A DNA stretch of 5,370 nt, taken from Deltaproteobacteria bacterium (GTDB lineage Bacteria > Myxococcota_A > UBA9160). Position 1 is the stretch's first letter. Every line of letters starts with the position of its first letter. Shown here one piece after another: positions 1-5,280 of this stretch. The notes under the pieces were generated by a model. The model was given only the letters and a program-made list of their open reading frames with translations, made no database searches and was not told the origin of the DNA. The position numbers and the translations under genes are program-made. The stretch is from the NCBI GenBank assembly GCA_003520425.1, contig DOUU01000181.1, positions 563 to 5,932 of the forward strand, read 5' to 3'.

Positions 1-34
1 GCCGTCCCCTGGCCCGCAACTTTTCCGCCCGAAA

Positions 35-65
35 CTGCACAAATTCTGCCTAATCATGTTAGATT
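35..65 (+). promoter_or_regulatory. Possible promoter region upstream of ftsZ
   Basis: Positions 31-66 are about 64 percent A+T in an otherwise very GC-rich window. A weak -35-like CTGCAC (35-40) lies upstream of a -10-like TAGATT (60-65, 4 of 6 matches to TATAAT), but the spacer is 19 bases, longer than ideal. Transcription would begin near 72, leaving a short leader before the ftsZ start at 98. The A+T richness is seen directly; promoter function is inference. The ftsZ promoters could instead lie left of the window. Confidence 0.25.
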
Positions 66-97
66 CCGAGCGCCACGCGCTCCGGGGGGTGAGAGAG

Positions 98-1459
98 ATG
101 TCAGAGAACGGAAAGGACAACGGCGGTCCGCAGGGCCCGGTCGATCTTCTCGAGCTTGAAGCAGGGGGCGACGGGGATCTCATCGAGTTCGAGGGGGGCT
201 CGCGGCTGCAGGCCTCGATCAAGGTGATCGGCGTCGGCGGCGGCGGGGGCAACGCGATCAACACCATGATCGAGGGTGGGCTCGCCGGCGTCGAGTTCGT
301 CGCGGCCAACACCGATGCCCAGGCGCTGGCCCACAACCGAGCGGCGATCAAGCTTCAGCTTGGCGCGGAGGCGACGCGCGGCCTTGGCTGCGGCGCGAAC
401 CCGGACAAGGGGCGCACCGCCGCCCTCGAGGCGCGGGAGCGTCTGCGCGACATGCTGCTCGGCACCGACATGGTGTTCGTGACCGCCGGCATGGGCGGCG
501 GAACGGGCACTGGAGCCGCGCCGATCGTCGCGGAGGTCGCTCGAGAGGTGGGCGCGCTCACGGTGGCGGTGGTGACCAAGCCCTTCCACTTCGAGGGCCG
601 GGTGCGCCAGAAGCATGCCGAACGCGGGCTCGATGAGCTGCATCGCGTGGTCGACACCCTGATTACGATCCCGAACCACCGGCTTCTCGCCCTCGCGGGC
701 AAGACCACGGCGATGCGCGATGCCTTCAAGCTGGCCGATGACGTGCTGCTGAACGCGGTCAAGGGCATCTCCGACCTGATCACGGTCCACGGCCTCATCA
801 ACCTCGACTTCGCGGATGTGCGCACGATCATGAGCGAGATGGGCATGGCCCTCATGGGCACGGGGACCGGTCGCGGAGAGACCCGTGCCGTGGAGGCCGC
901 GCGCTTTGCGATCTCAAGCCCCTTGCTCGAGGACCTCTCGATCGACGGCGCCCGCGGCGTCTTGATCAACATCACGGGCGGCCCGGACATGACGCTCTTC
1001 GAGGTGAATGAGGCAGCGACCCTCGTTCAAGAGGCGGCCCATGAGGAGGCGAACATCATCTTCGGCGCGGTCGTGGACGAGCGCATCCCCGAGGGCGAAG
1101 TCCGGGTCACGGTGATCGCGACCGGCCTCGACGATGGCCGCATGCGACGGGACCGCGGCCGGGACAGCGACCACCACGCGGAGGAGTTCGCAAACGTGCG
1201 GCCCCTGCGCCGTGAGCCGGCTCCGATCGCGGAGCCCGTGCCGGCGGCCGCCGAGCGCCACGCCGAACCGGCTCCTGCCCCGCCGCCGCCCGCACGGCCG
1301 GCGGCGTCCGAGGCCGAGTGGCCGAAGACCCCGGAGGACTGGCTCTCGCCGTTCGAGGACGAGCTCGACGTGCCGACCTTCCTCCGCCGCGGGAGTCCGG
1401 AAAAGGGGAAGACGGAGGACCGGGAGCGACCCACCTTCCTGCGGCGTTCGGCGGACTAG
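98..1459 (+). CDS. ftsZ: Cell division GTPase FtsZ
   Basis: FtsZ is the tubulin homologue that polymerises with GTP into the Z ring at midcell and recruits the divisome. The predicted protein has 453 residues. An acidic N-terminal extension of about 40 residues precedes the GTPase domain, which starts with [11 protein letters not shown] (42-52). The ANTD loop is at 70-73, the tubulin signature GGGTGTG at 133-139, FEGRVR with conserved Glu166 and Arg170, and the T7 loop NLDFAD at 235-240, whose Asp237 and Asp240 complete the neighbour's GTP site. The polymerisation domain ends near 346. A variable linker of about 75 residues follows, rich in Pro, Ala, Arg and Glu, then two copies of the membrane-tether peptide (see repeat entry). 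All key GTPase motifs are intact, so it should be functional. I chose ATG 98 because GGGGGG at 84-89 gives a spaced ribosome binding site; ATG 56 has none, and GTG 89 overlaps that run. The protein is somewhat longer than most FtsZ (about 350-400). The next gene starts 43 bases downstream. Confidence 0.97.
   Translation: MSENGKDNGGPQGPVDLLELEAGGDGDLIEFEGGSRLQASIKVIGVGGGGGNAINTMIEGGLAGVEFVAANTDAQALAHNRAAIKLQLGAEATRGLGCGANPDKGRTAALEARERLRDMLLGTDMVFVTAGMGGGTGTGAAPIVAEVAREVGALTVAVVTKPFHFEGRVRQKHAERGLDELHRVVDTLITIPNHRLLALAGKTTAMRDAFKLADDVLLNAVKGISDLITVHGLINLDFADVRTIMSEMGMALMGTGTGRGETRAVEAARFAISSPLLEDLSIDGARGVLINITGGPDMTLFEVNEAATLVQEAAHEEANIIFGAVVDERIPEGEVRVTVIATGLDDGRMRRDRGRDSDHHAEEFANVRPLRREPAPIAEPVPAAAERHAEPAPAPPPPARPAASEAEWPKTPEDWLSPFEDELDVPTFLRRGSPEKGKTEDRERPTFLRRSAD
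143..202 (+). repeat. Doubled acidic motif in FtsZ N-terminus
   Basis: Within the N-terminal extension of Fts[10 protein letters not shown] (residues 16-24, bases 143-169) is followed two residues later by DLIEFEGGS (residues 27-35, bases 176-202). Acidic and hydrophobic residues alternate in the same order in both copies. The DNA is also partly alike: both start GATCT and contain TCGAG at the same offset. This suggests a small internal duplication or a convergent linear motif. No function is known to me. Confidence 0.5.
1370..1447 (+). repeat. Duplicated FtsZ C-terminal conserved peptide
   Basis: The FtsZ tail carries VPTFLRR (residues 425-431, bases 1370-1390) inside [13 protein letters not shown], and then RPTFLRR (residues 444-450, bases 1427-1447) inside the terminal [10 protein letters not shown]. 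Both resemble the E. coli end DIPAFLRKQAD, which binds FtsA and ZipA. A charged 12-residue spacer lies between them. Codons differ at wobble positions (for example CTC-CGC-CGC against CTG-CGG-CGT), so the copies are not a fresh DNA duplication, and the conserved peptide looks maintained by selection. The doubling is seen directly; a binding role for each copy is inference. Confidence 0.8.
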
Positions 1460-1502
1460 CGGCTCTTGATCGGGGCGAGGGGCTCGGGCAGGCTTGACCG
1501 CC

Positions 1503-2330
1503 ATGGCCGAACCCCTCGTCCGTCTCTCCCGCGAGGAGCTCCAAGGCCGGCCCTCCATCGGCGTCCTCACCTTCGACGACTCCGAGCGCCTCAATGCCAT
1601 GACCGAAGCCATGGGCGTCGCCCTGGCCGACCACGTCGCGGCACTGCGGGGCGACCCGACTCTTCGCGCGGTGGTGCTGACGGGCGCGGGACGGGCATTT
1701 TCCGCCGGCGGCGACCTCGGCATGATCGGCTCTCGGGCCGCCTCGGGCTCGTCCCATCCCGGCGGTCCTCCGCGCCGGATGAACCGCGACTCGATGCGCG
1801 CCTTCTACAAGCTCTTCCTTTCCATCGGCGACCTGCCCTGCCCTACCGTGGCCGCCGTGAACGGCGCGGCGATCGGCGCAGGACTCTGCGTAGCGCTCGC
1901 ATGCGACCTGCGGGTGGCGGCCCGGGACGCGAAGCTCGCACTCAACTTCACGCGCCTCGGCATCCATCCTGGAATGGGGGCCACCTGGACCTTGCCCCGG
2001 CTCGTGGGCCCCGCCCGGGCGGCGGAGTTGCTCTTTACGGGCAGGATTCTCGGCGGGGAAGAAGCCGCGCAAATCGGCTTGGTAAACCGCGCCGTTGCTC
2101 GCGAAGACGTTTTGCGCGAGGCGCTCGCGCTGGCCCGCGCGTGCGCCACGAGCGCACCCCGGGCGGTTCGCGGCGTGAAGCGCGCGCTCGGCCGCACCTT
2201 CACGGTCTCCCTCGAGGATCAGCTCAGCTTCGAAGCGGAACGTCAGGCAGAGTGCTTCGAGAGCCAGGATCTGAAAGAAGGGATCGCCGCCGTGCGCGAG
2301 AAACGCGAGCCTGTCTTCGGGGACGAGTGA
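1503..2330 (+). CDS. Crotonase-fold enoyl-CoA hydratase/isomerase family protein
   Basis: The predicted protein has 275 residues, the usual length for a single-domain crotonase. These enzymes bind acyl-CoA thioesters in an oxyanion hole and hydrate, isomerise, decarboxylate or hydrolyse them. GAGRAFSAGGDL (61-72) supplies the first oxyanion-hole strand and AAVNGAAIGAG (117-127) the second; LGIHPGMGAT (152-161) follows. The C-terminal part is the helical trimerisation region. By manual alignment to rat mitochondrial enoyl-CoA hydratase, catalytic Glu144 corresponds to Cys129 and Glu164 to Phe149, so a classical hydratase is unlikely. A delta-isomerase, decarboxylase or other crotonase activity is possible, and the substrate cannot be assigned. 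The start is uncertain: ATG 1503 (AGG at 1490-1492) or TTG 1494, which has GAGGGG at 1477-1482 and adds three residues. It lies 43 bases after ftsZ on the same strand and may share its transcript, though no functional link is evident. Confidence 0.9.
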   Translation: MAEPLVRLSREELQGRPSIGVLTFDDSERLNAMTEAMGVALADHVAALRGDPTLRAVVLTGAGRAFSAGGDLGMIGSRAASGSSHPGGPPRRMNRDSMRAFYKLFLSIGDLPCPTVAAVNGAAIGAGLCVALACDLRVAARDAKLALNFTRLGIHPGMGATWTLPRLVGPARAAELLFTGRILGGEEAAQIGLVNRAVAREDVLREALALARACATSAPRAVRGVKRALGRTFTVSLEDQLSFEAERQAECFESQDLKEGIAAVREKREPVFGDE

Positions 2331-2350
2331 GCGCCGTCACGTTTGCGGGC

Positions 2351-2377
2351 TTGCAATCCGTGCGTTTGTGCTATCAC
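2351..2377 (+). promoter_or_regulatory. Candidate sigma-70-type promoter in the convergent gap
   Basis: TTGCAA (2351-2356) is followed after 15 bases by TATCAC (2372-2377), preceded by TG one base upstream (2369-2370), giving an extended -10 element TGcTATCAC. The spacer is short. A small inverted repeat, CACT-CA-AGTG (2375-2384), overlaps the end of the -10 and the expected start point and could be an operator half or chance. The promoter begins 20 bases after the crotonase stop codon and points toward the micro-ORF at 2430. Element sequences are seen; activity is inference. Confidence 0.35.
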
Positions 2378-2429
2378 TCAAGTGTCGCCTTGTTCGGTTC
2401 GATGAGCACGAGGGAATTTGGGGGGCCTC

Positions 2430-2516
2430 GTGAGTCGCGCGCTTCGCAATCACAGCCTTTGGCTCGTCCTTGGATACGTGGGGCTGCTCCTGCTCCTGGC
2501 CCGAGCGTACGCCTAG
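2430..2516 (+). CDS. Hypothetical 28-residue single-helix membrane peptide
   Basis: This short ORF starts with GTG and ends with TAG at 2514-2516. It encodes a basic N-terminus (Arg3, Arg6) and then a hydrophobic run SLWLVLGYVGLLLLLA (residues 9-24), ending in RAYA. By the positive-inside rule the N-terminus would be cytoplasmic. The final AYA fits a signal-peptidase AxA motif, so the stretch also resembles a signal peptide followed directly by a stop codon; it could be a remnant of a truncated secreted protein. A G run (2420-2425) lies 4 bases before the GTG as a poor ribosome binding site. An in-frame TTG at 2418 would give 32 residues, and an in-frame TGA at 2403 limits any longer form. 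A candidate promoter lies 53 bases upstream. I recognise no family. An overlapping frame from ATG 2402 encodes an Arg/Pro/Ser-rich peptide that runs antisense into ndk, which I consider less likely. Confidence 0.35.
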   Translation: MSRALRNHSLWLVLGYVGLLLLLARAYA

Positions 2517-2540
2517 GCCACACGCCCGCTCCGCCCGCCG

Positions 2541-2978
2541 CTAGCCCGCAAGGGCCTCGACGGGAGCTTGGATCTCGGTCGCGTTGAAGAAGTACGGAAT
2601 CTCGACCCGCGCCGTCGCCACGGCGTCGGAGCCGTGAACCGCATTGCGCTCGATGTCCGAGCCGAACTCCCTGCGGATCGTCCCGGGAGCGGCGTTGGCC
2701 GGATCGGTCGCGCCCATGAGCCGCCGGTTGCGGGCGATGGCGTCGTCGCCTTCGAGCACGCTGACCACGACCGGACCGGAACTCATGAACTTCACGAGCG
2801 ACGCGTAGAAGGGCCGGCTCTTGTGGACCGCGTAAAAGCCGCGCGCTTGCTCTTCGGTGAGACGAATCAGCTTGAGGGCCACGATGCGCAGGCCATCGGC
2901 CTCAAAGCGTCGGAGAATCTCCCCGAGGGCACCCTTTGCCACAGCGTCCGGCTTCACGATCGAAAGCGTCCTCTCCAT
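2541..2978 (-). CDS. ndk: Nucleoside diphosphate kinase
   Basis: This cytoplasmic enzyme transfers the gamma phosphate from ATP to other nucleoside diphosphates through a phosphohistidine, balancing the NTP and dNTP pools. The protein has 145 residues, typical of bacterial Ndk. It opens with [12 protein letters not shown], in which Lys9 contacts phosphate. It contains RPFY (55-58), MGATDP (88-93), a GTIRREF segment with Arg102 in the nucleotide site, and the active-site motif RNAVHGSDA (111-119) with catalytic His115, Asn112 and Ser117. It ends in the usual FFNATEI followed by a short tail. All catalytic residues are present. The start at 2978 is supported by a strong AAGGAGG (2989-2995 on the plus strand) 10 bases upstream. 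It is last in the leftward gene series, 95 bases after the quinone oxidoreductase, and faces the crotonase gene convergently across a 210-base gap. Confidence 0.98.
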   Translation of the reverse strand: MERTLSIVKPDAVAKGALGEILRRFEADGLRIVALKLIRLTEEQARGFYAVHKSRPFYASLVKFMSSGPVVVSVLEGDDAIARNRRLMGATDPANAAPGTIRREFGSDIERNAVHGSDAVATARVEIPYFFNATEIQAPVEALAG

Positions 2979-2988
2979 CTCCCCTCTC

Positions 2989-2995
2989 CCTCCTT
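2989..2995 (-). promoter_or_regulatory. Strong ribosome binding site of ndk
   Basis: The minus strand reads AAGGAGG, a near-complete match to the anti-Shine-Dalgarno complement, 10 bases before the ndk ATG. A second purine-rich run (GAGAGGGGAG) lies between them. This fits a highly translated housekeeping gene and fixes the ndk start. Confidence 0.75.
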
Positions 2996-3005
2996 GCCAG
3001 GTTCG

Positions 3006-3023
3006 GATCCGCCCGCTCGGATC
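3006..3023 (-). other. Small hairpin in the ndk leader
   Basis: GATCCG (3006-3011) and CGGATC (3018-3023) are perfect 6-base inverted arms with a 6-base loop, 10 bases upstream of the ndk Shine-Dalgarno. No T-run follows in either direction, so it is not a classical intrinsic terminator. It could be a weak processing or attenuation structure, or chance in GC-rich DNA. Confidence 0.3.
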
Positions 3024-3059
3024 GGAGGCGGCGCAGCTCGCGGAGCGGCCGGGAAGCTA

Positions 3060-3072
3060 GCCGCGGTGCGGC
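3060..3072 (-). other. Small hairpin just after the quinone oxidoreductase stop
   Basis: GCCGC (3060-3064) and GCGGC (3068-3072) form a 5-base stem with a 3-base loop, directly after the TAG at 3074-3076. The minus-strand transcript then reads TAGCTTCCC, with no U-tract. It might slow or partly end transcription before ndk, but evidence for a terminator is weak. Confidence 0.2.
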
Positions 3073-3073
3073 C

Positions 3074-4054
3074 CTAGGCCACCCGCAGCACGATCTTCCC
3101 GAAGTGCTCGCTCGCCTTCATCGCACGGTGGGCCTCGGCCGCCTCGGCGAGGGGCAGGACGCGATCCACCAGGGGCCGCAGGCGGCCCGCGCGCAGGGCT
3201 TCGCCGAAGCGTTCGAGGAAGTGCTCGATGATCAAGCCTTTCTCGTGTGCGGGACGAGCGCGCAGCGTGGAGCCGATGACCTGGAGGCGCCGCAGGAGAA
3301 GCTCCCCGAGCGCAATCTCCGCCTTGGCACCTCCCATGAGCCCGATCAGCACGAGCCGCCCCCCGACCGCAAGCGAGGCGAGGTTGTCCGCGAGGTACGG
3401 CGCCCCGATCGAGTCGAGCACCACCTCGACCCCACGGCCGCCCGTGGCCTTGCGCACCTCCGCGGCGAAGTTTTGCGTCTTGTAGTTCACGGCCAGGCTC
3501 GCGCCGAGCTGGCGGCACCTCTCGCACTTGGCGTCGGAGCCCGCGGTCACGAGCACGCGCCCTCCGGCCTCGCGCACGAGGGCAATCGCCGCAGTCCCGA
3601 TCCCGCTCCCGCCGCCGTGGACGAGGACACTGCCGCCCGGCGAAAGCGCTCCGAGCTCGAAGACGTTGAGAAAGACCGTGAGGAAGACTTCGGGCGTCGC
3701 GGCGGCCTCGTCCCAGGAGAAGGCGTCCGGAACGGGCATGGCGCAGACCGCGGGGACGACGACCTCCTCCGCATAGCCCCCGCCTGCGAGGAGCGCCATG
3801 GCCCGCTCGCCCTTTCGCCAGCCGACGACCTCGGAGCCGATCTCCACGACTTCGCCCGCACACTCAAGGCCGAGGATCGCCGACGCACCGGGGGGCGGAG
3901 GGTAGAGGCCCTGGCGCTGGAGCAGGTCCGCGCGGTTCACCCCCGTCGCCACGACCCGCAGGCGCAGGTCTTCCGGTCCGGCGCGAGGGGAGGGGAGCTC
4001 GCCGAGGCGAAGGACGCGCTCGTCGCCGGGCGCGTCCACCACGATCGCTTTCAT
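3074..4054 (-). CDS. NAD(P)H:quinone oxidoreductase, PIG3-type medium-chain reductase
   Basis: The protein has 326 residues and belongs to the zinc-free quinone reductase branch of the medium-chain dehydrogenase/reductase superfamily, closest in pattern to the PIG3/TIGR02824 group. These cytoplasmic enzymes reduce quinones or enones with NADPH. It opens with MKAIVV. NRADLLQRQGLYPPPPG (40-56) is the family hallmark; Asn40-Arg-Ala-Asp43 stands where alcohol dehydrogenases carry the catalytic zinc Cys, which is missing here. The GroES-like N-terminal domain runs to about 120. The Rossmann fold then carries the glycine motif HGGGSGIG (146-153) and TAGSDAKCERCRQLGA (170-185), in which Ser173 and Lys176 would recognise the NADPH phosphate. 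The C-terminus, ending KIVLRVA, is typical. It starts 11 bases after the acyl-CoA dehydrogenase stop. AAGGGG lies only two bases before the ATG, so translation is probably coupled to the upstream gene. It may reduce an enoyl or quinone partner in the same pathway, but the substrate is unknown. Confidence 0.93.
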   Translation of the reverse strand: MKAIVVDAPGDERVLRLGELPSPRAGPEDLRLRVVATGVNRADLLQRQGLYPPPPGASAILGLECAGEVVEIGSEVVGWRKGERAMALLAGGGYAEEVVVPAVCAMPVPDAFSWDEAAATPEVFLTVFLNVFELGALSPGGSVLVHGGGSGIGTAAIALVREAGGRVLVTAGSDAKCERCRQLGASLAVNYKTQNFAAEVRKATGGRGVEVVLDSIGAPYLADNLASLAVGGRLVLIGLMGGAKAEIALGELLLRRLQVIGSTLRARPAHEKGLIIEHFLERFGEALRAGRLRPLVDRVLPLAEAAEAHRAMKASEHFGKIVLRVA

Positions 4055-4065
4055 CGCCCCTTAGG

Positions 4066-5238
4066 CTATCGCAGCTCGCTGCTCGAGTAGCCCAGGATGT
4101 CGCGCGCGATGATGAGGCGCTGGATCTGCCCTGTGCCCTCGTAGATGTCCGTGATACGCACATCGCGGAACCATTTCTCGAGCAGATGCTCCCGCGACAC
4201 ACCGAGCGGTCCCAGGATCTCGATGCAGCCTTGGGTGATCTCCCGCACCGCGGAGCCGCCCTTGGCCTTGGCGATCGACGCCTCCGTGTTGTTGGGCTTG
4301 CCGTGGTCGGAGAGCCAGGCCGCATGCAGCACAGTCAGCATGGCGGCCTCATACAGCGCCTCGAGGCGCTGAAAGCGGCGCACGAGGGCGGACTGGCCGC
4401 CGATCCCCGCCCCATAGTCGACCTCGACCCCCGCCTCGCGCAGCTGATCGCGCGTGAAGTCGAGCGCCGCCTCCGCGATGCCGAGCCCGATCGCCGCGAC
4501 GGCGGGTCGGGTCATGTTGAAGGTCTTCATGACGCCCCGGAAGCCGCCCGAGCCGGCCTTCGGGATGGCCTCCTCGCCGCCCAGCAGATTGCCGCGGGGG
4601 ATGCGGCAGTCCTTGAACACGTAGGCCGCCGTGTCATCGGCGCGGATGCCGAGCTTTTTCTCCTTGTGGGCGACGATGAAGCCGGGGGTCCCCTTCTCGA
4701 CCAGGAAGGACTTGATGCCGGCGCGCCCTGCCGCTTTGTCGACCGTCGCCCACACCACCACGCCGTCGGCCCGGCAGCCCGTCGTCACGAAGATCTTCTC
4801 GCCGTTCAGCACCCACTCCTCTCCGTCGAGGACGGCCGTGGTCTGAACGGCCGAGGGGTCGGAGCCGCAGCCGGGCTCGGTGATGGCCATGGCGAGTGTC
4901 AGGTCCTTCCACTTCTCCTGCTGCGCCGGAGTCCCCGCTGCGCGCAGGGCGGCGTTGCCGAGCCCGCCCTTGCCCCGGCGCATCCGGACCGAGTAGTCGC
5001 CCCAGGTCTGGCCTGCGGTGAGGAGCATGGAGATCACGCCCATGCCCGTATCTTCCTTGCCGCGGCCGGCGAAGAGCGAGAAGACGCTCGGGAAGTCCTT
5101 CGCCTCGGGCAGCTCGTCGGGCGGGAACTCATGCTCGTTCTCGTCGTAGTGGCGGGCGTAGCTGCGCGCGACGAGCGCCTCCCTTCGGATCGCCTCGAGG
5201 AGCTCGCGATCTTTGCGTGTGAGTTCGAAGTCGATCAT
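4066..5238 (-). CDS. Acyl-CoA dehydrogenase family flavoprotein
   Basis: The protein has 390 residues, normal for this family, whose members use FAD to introduce an alpha,beta double bond into acyl-CoA and pass electrons to electron transfer flavoprotein. AMAITEPGCGSD (117-128) is the flavin-contacting family signature. WVLNGEKIFVTTG (142-154) and KLGIRADDTAAYVFKDCRIP (195-214) form the beta domain. The C-terminal helical domain ends with IYEGTGQIQ (366-374), in which Glu367 stands at the catalytic base position of medium- and short-chain enzymes. The N-terminal third is divergent: instead of the usual GGLGL-type segment it has AGQTWGDYSVRMRRGKGGLGNAALRAAG split over 75-102, rich in Arg and Gly. 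Substrate cannot be assigned. ATG 5238 has AAGGAGA (5243-5249) with 4 bases between. It lies 42 bases after another acyl-CoA dehydrogenase and 11 before the quinone oxidoreductase. Tandem pairs of this kind can form heteromeric dehydrogenases, as in mycobacterial steroid degradation; here this is inference. Confidence 0.95.
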   Translation of the reverse strand: MIDFELTRKDRELLEAIRREALVARSYARHYDENEHEFPPDELPEAKDFPSVFSLFAGRGKEDTGMGVISMLLTAGQTWGDYSVRMRRGKGGLGNAALRAAGTPAQQEKWKDLTLAMAITEPGCGSDPSAVQTTAVLDGEEWVLNGEKIFVTTGCRADGVVVWATVDKAAGRAGIKSFLVEKGTPGFIVAHKEKKLGIRADDTAAYVFKDCRIPRGNLLGGEEAIPKAGSGGFRGVMKTFNMTRPAVAAIGLGIAEAALDFTRDQLREAGVEVDYGAGIGGQSALVRRFQRLEALYEAAMLTVLHAAWLSDHGKPNNTEASIAKAKGGSAVREITQGCIEILGPLGVSREHLLEKWFRDVRITDIYEGTGQIQRLIIARDILGYSSSELR

Positions 5239-5249
5239 GCCGTCTCCTT

Positions 5250-5269
5250 CGCGCCCCGGGCGGGGCGCG
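5250..5269 (-). promoter_or_regulatory. Strong GC hairpin abutting the acyl-CoA dehydrogenase ribosome binding site
   Basis: On the minus strand CGCGCCCC and GGGGCGCG form a perfect 8-base all-GC stem with a GCCC loop. It lies between the stop of the upstream dehydrogenase and the next gene, and its last base touches AAGGAGA (5249-5243). No U-tract follows, so it is not a usual terminator. Its position suggests mRNA processing, 3' end protection of the upstream transcript, or tuning of translation of the downstream gene. The structure is seen in the sequence; the role is inference. Confidence 0.45.
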
Positions 5270-5280
5270 GCTCGTTGGAA

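Noticed and set aside
3..53. Open frame ending in TAA at 51-53 as the end of an upstream gene such as ftsA
   Set aside because: Only 16 codons are visible and they do not resemble an FtsA C-terminus; too short to support a call.
56..97. Upstream in-frame ATG at 56 as the ftsZ start
   Set aside because: No Shine-Dalgarno precedes it and it overlaps the A+T-rich promoter-like patch; ATG 98 has a G-rich site at suitable spacing.
1107..2072. Leftward open frame across the ftsZ-crotonase junction
   Set aside because: Arg/Ala/Pro-rich shadow with no recognisable domain, spanning two real genes on the other strand.
2517..2540. Bidirectional terminator between the convergent genes
   Set aside because: The sequence is C-rich without a stable inverted repeat or T-run; no intrinsic terminator can be supported.
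1466..2587. Long rightward open frame overlapping the crotonase gene
   Set aside because: Arg/Pro/Gly-rich translation typical of an out-of-frame shadow in GC-rich DNA; it covers a clear crotonase and runs antisense into ndk.
2936..4090. Long rightward open frame opposite the quinone oxidoreductase
   Set aside because: Low-complexity Arg/Ala/Glu-rich translation without family motifs, antisense to a complete gene with strong motifs.
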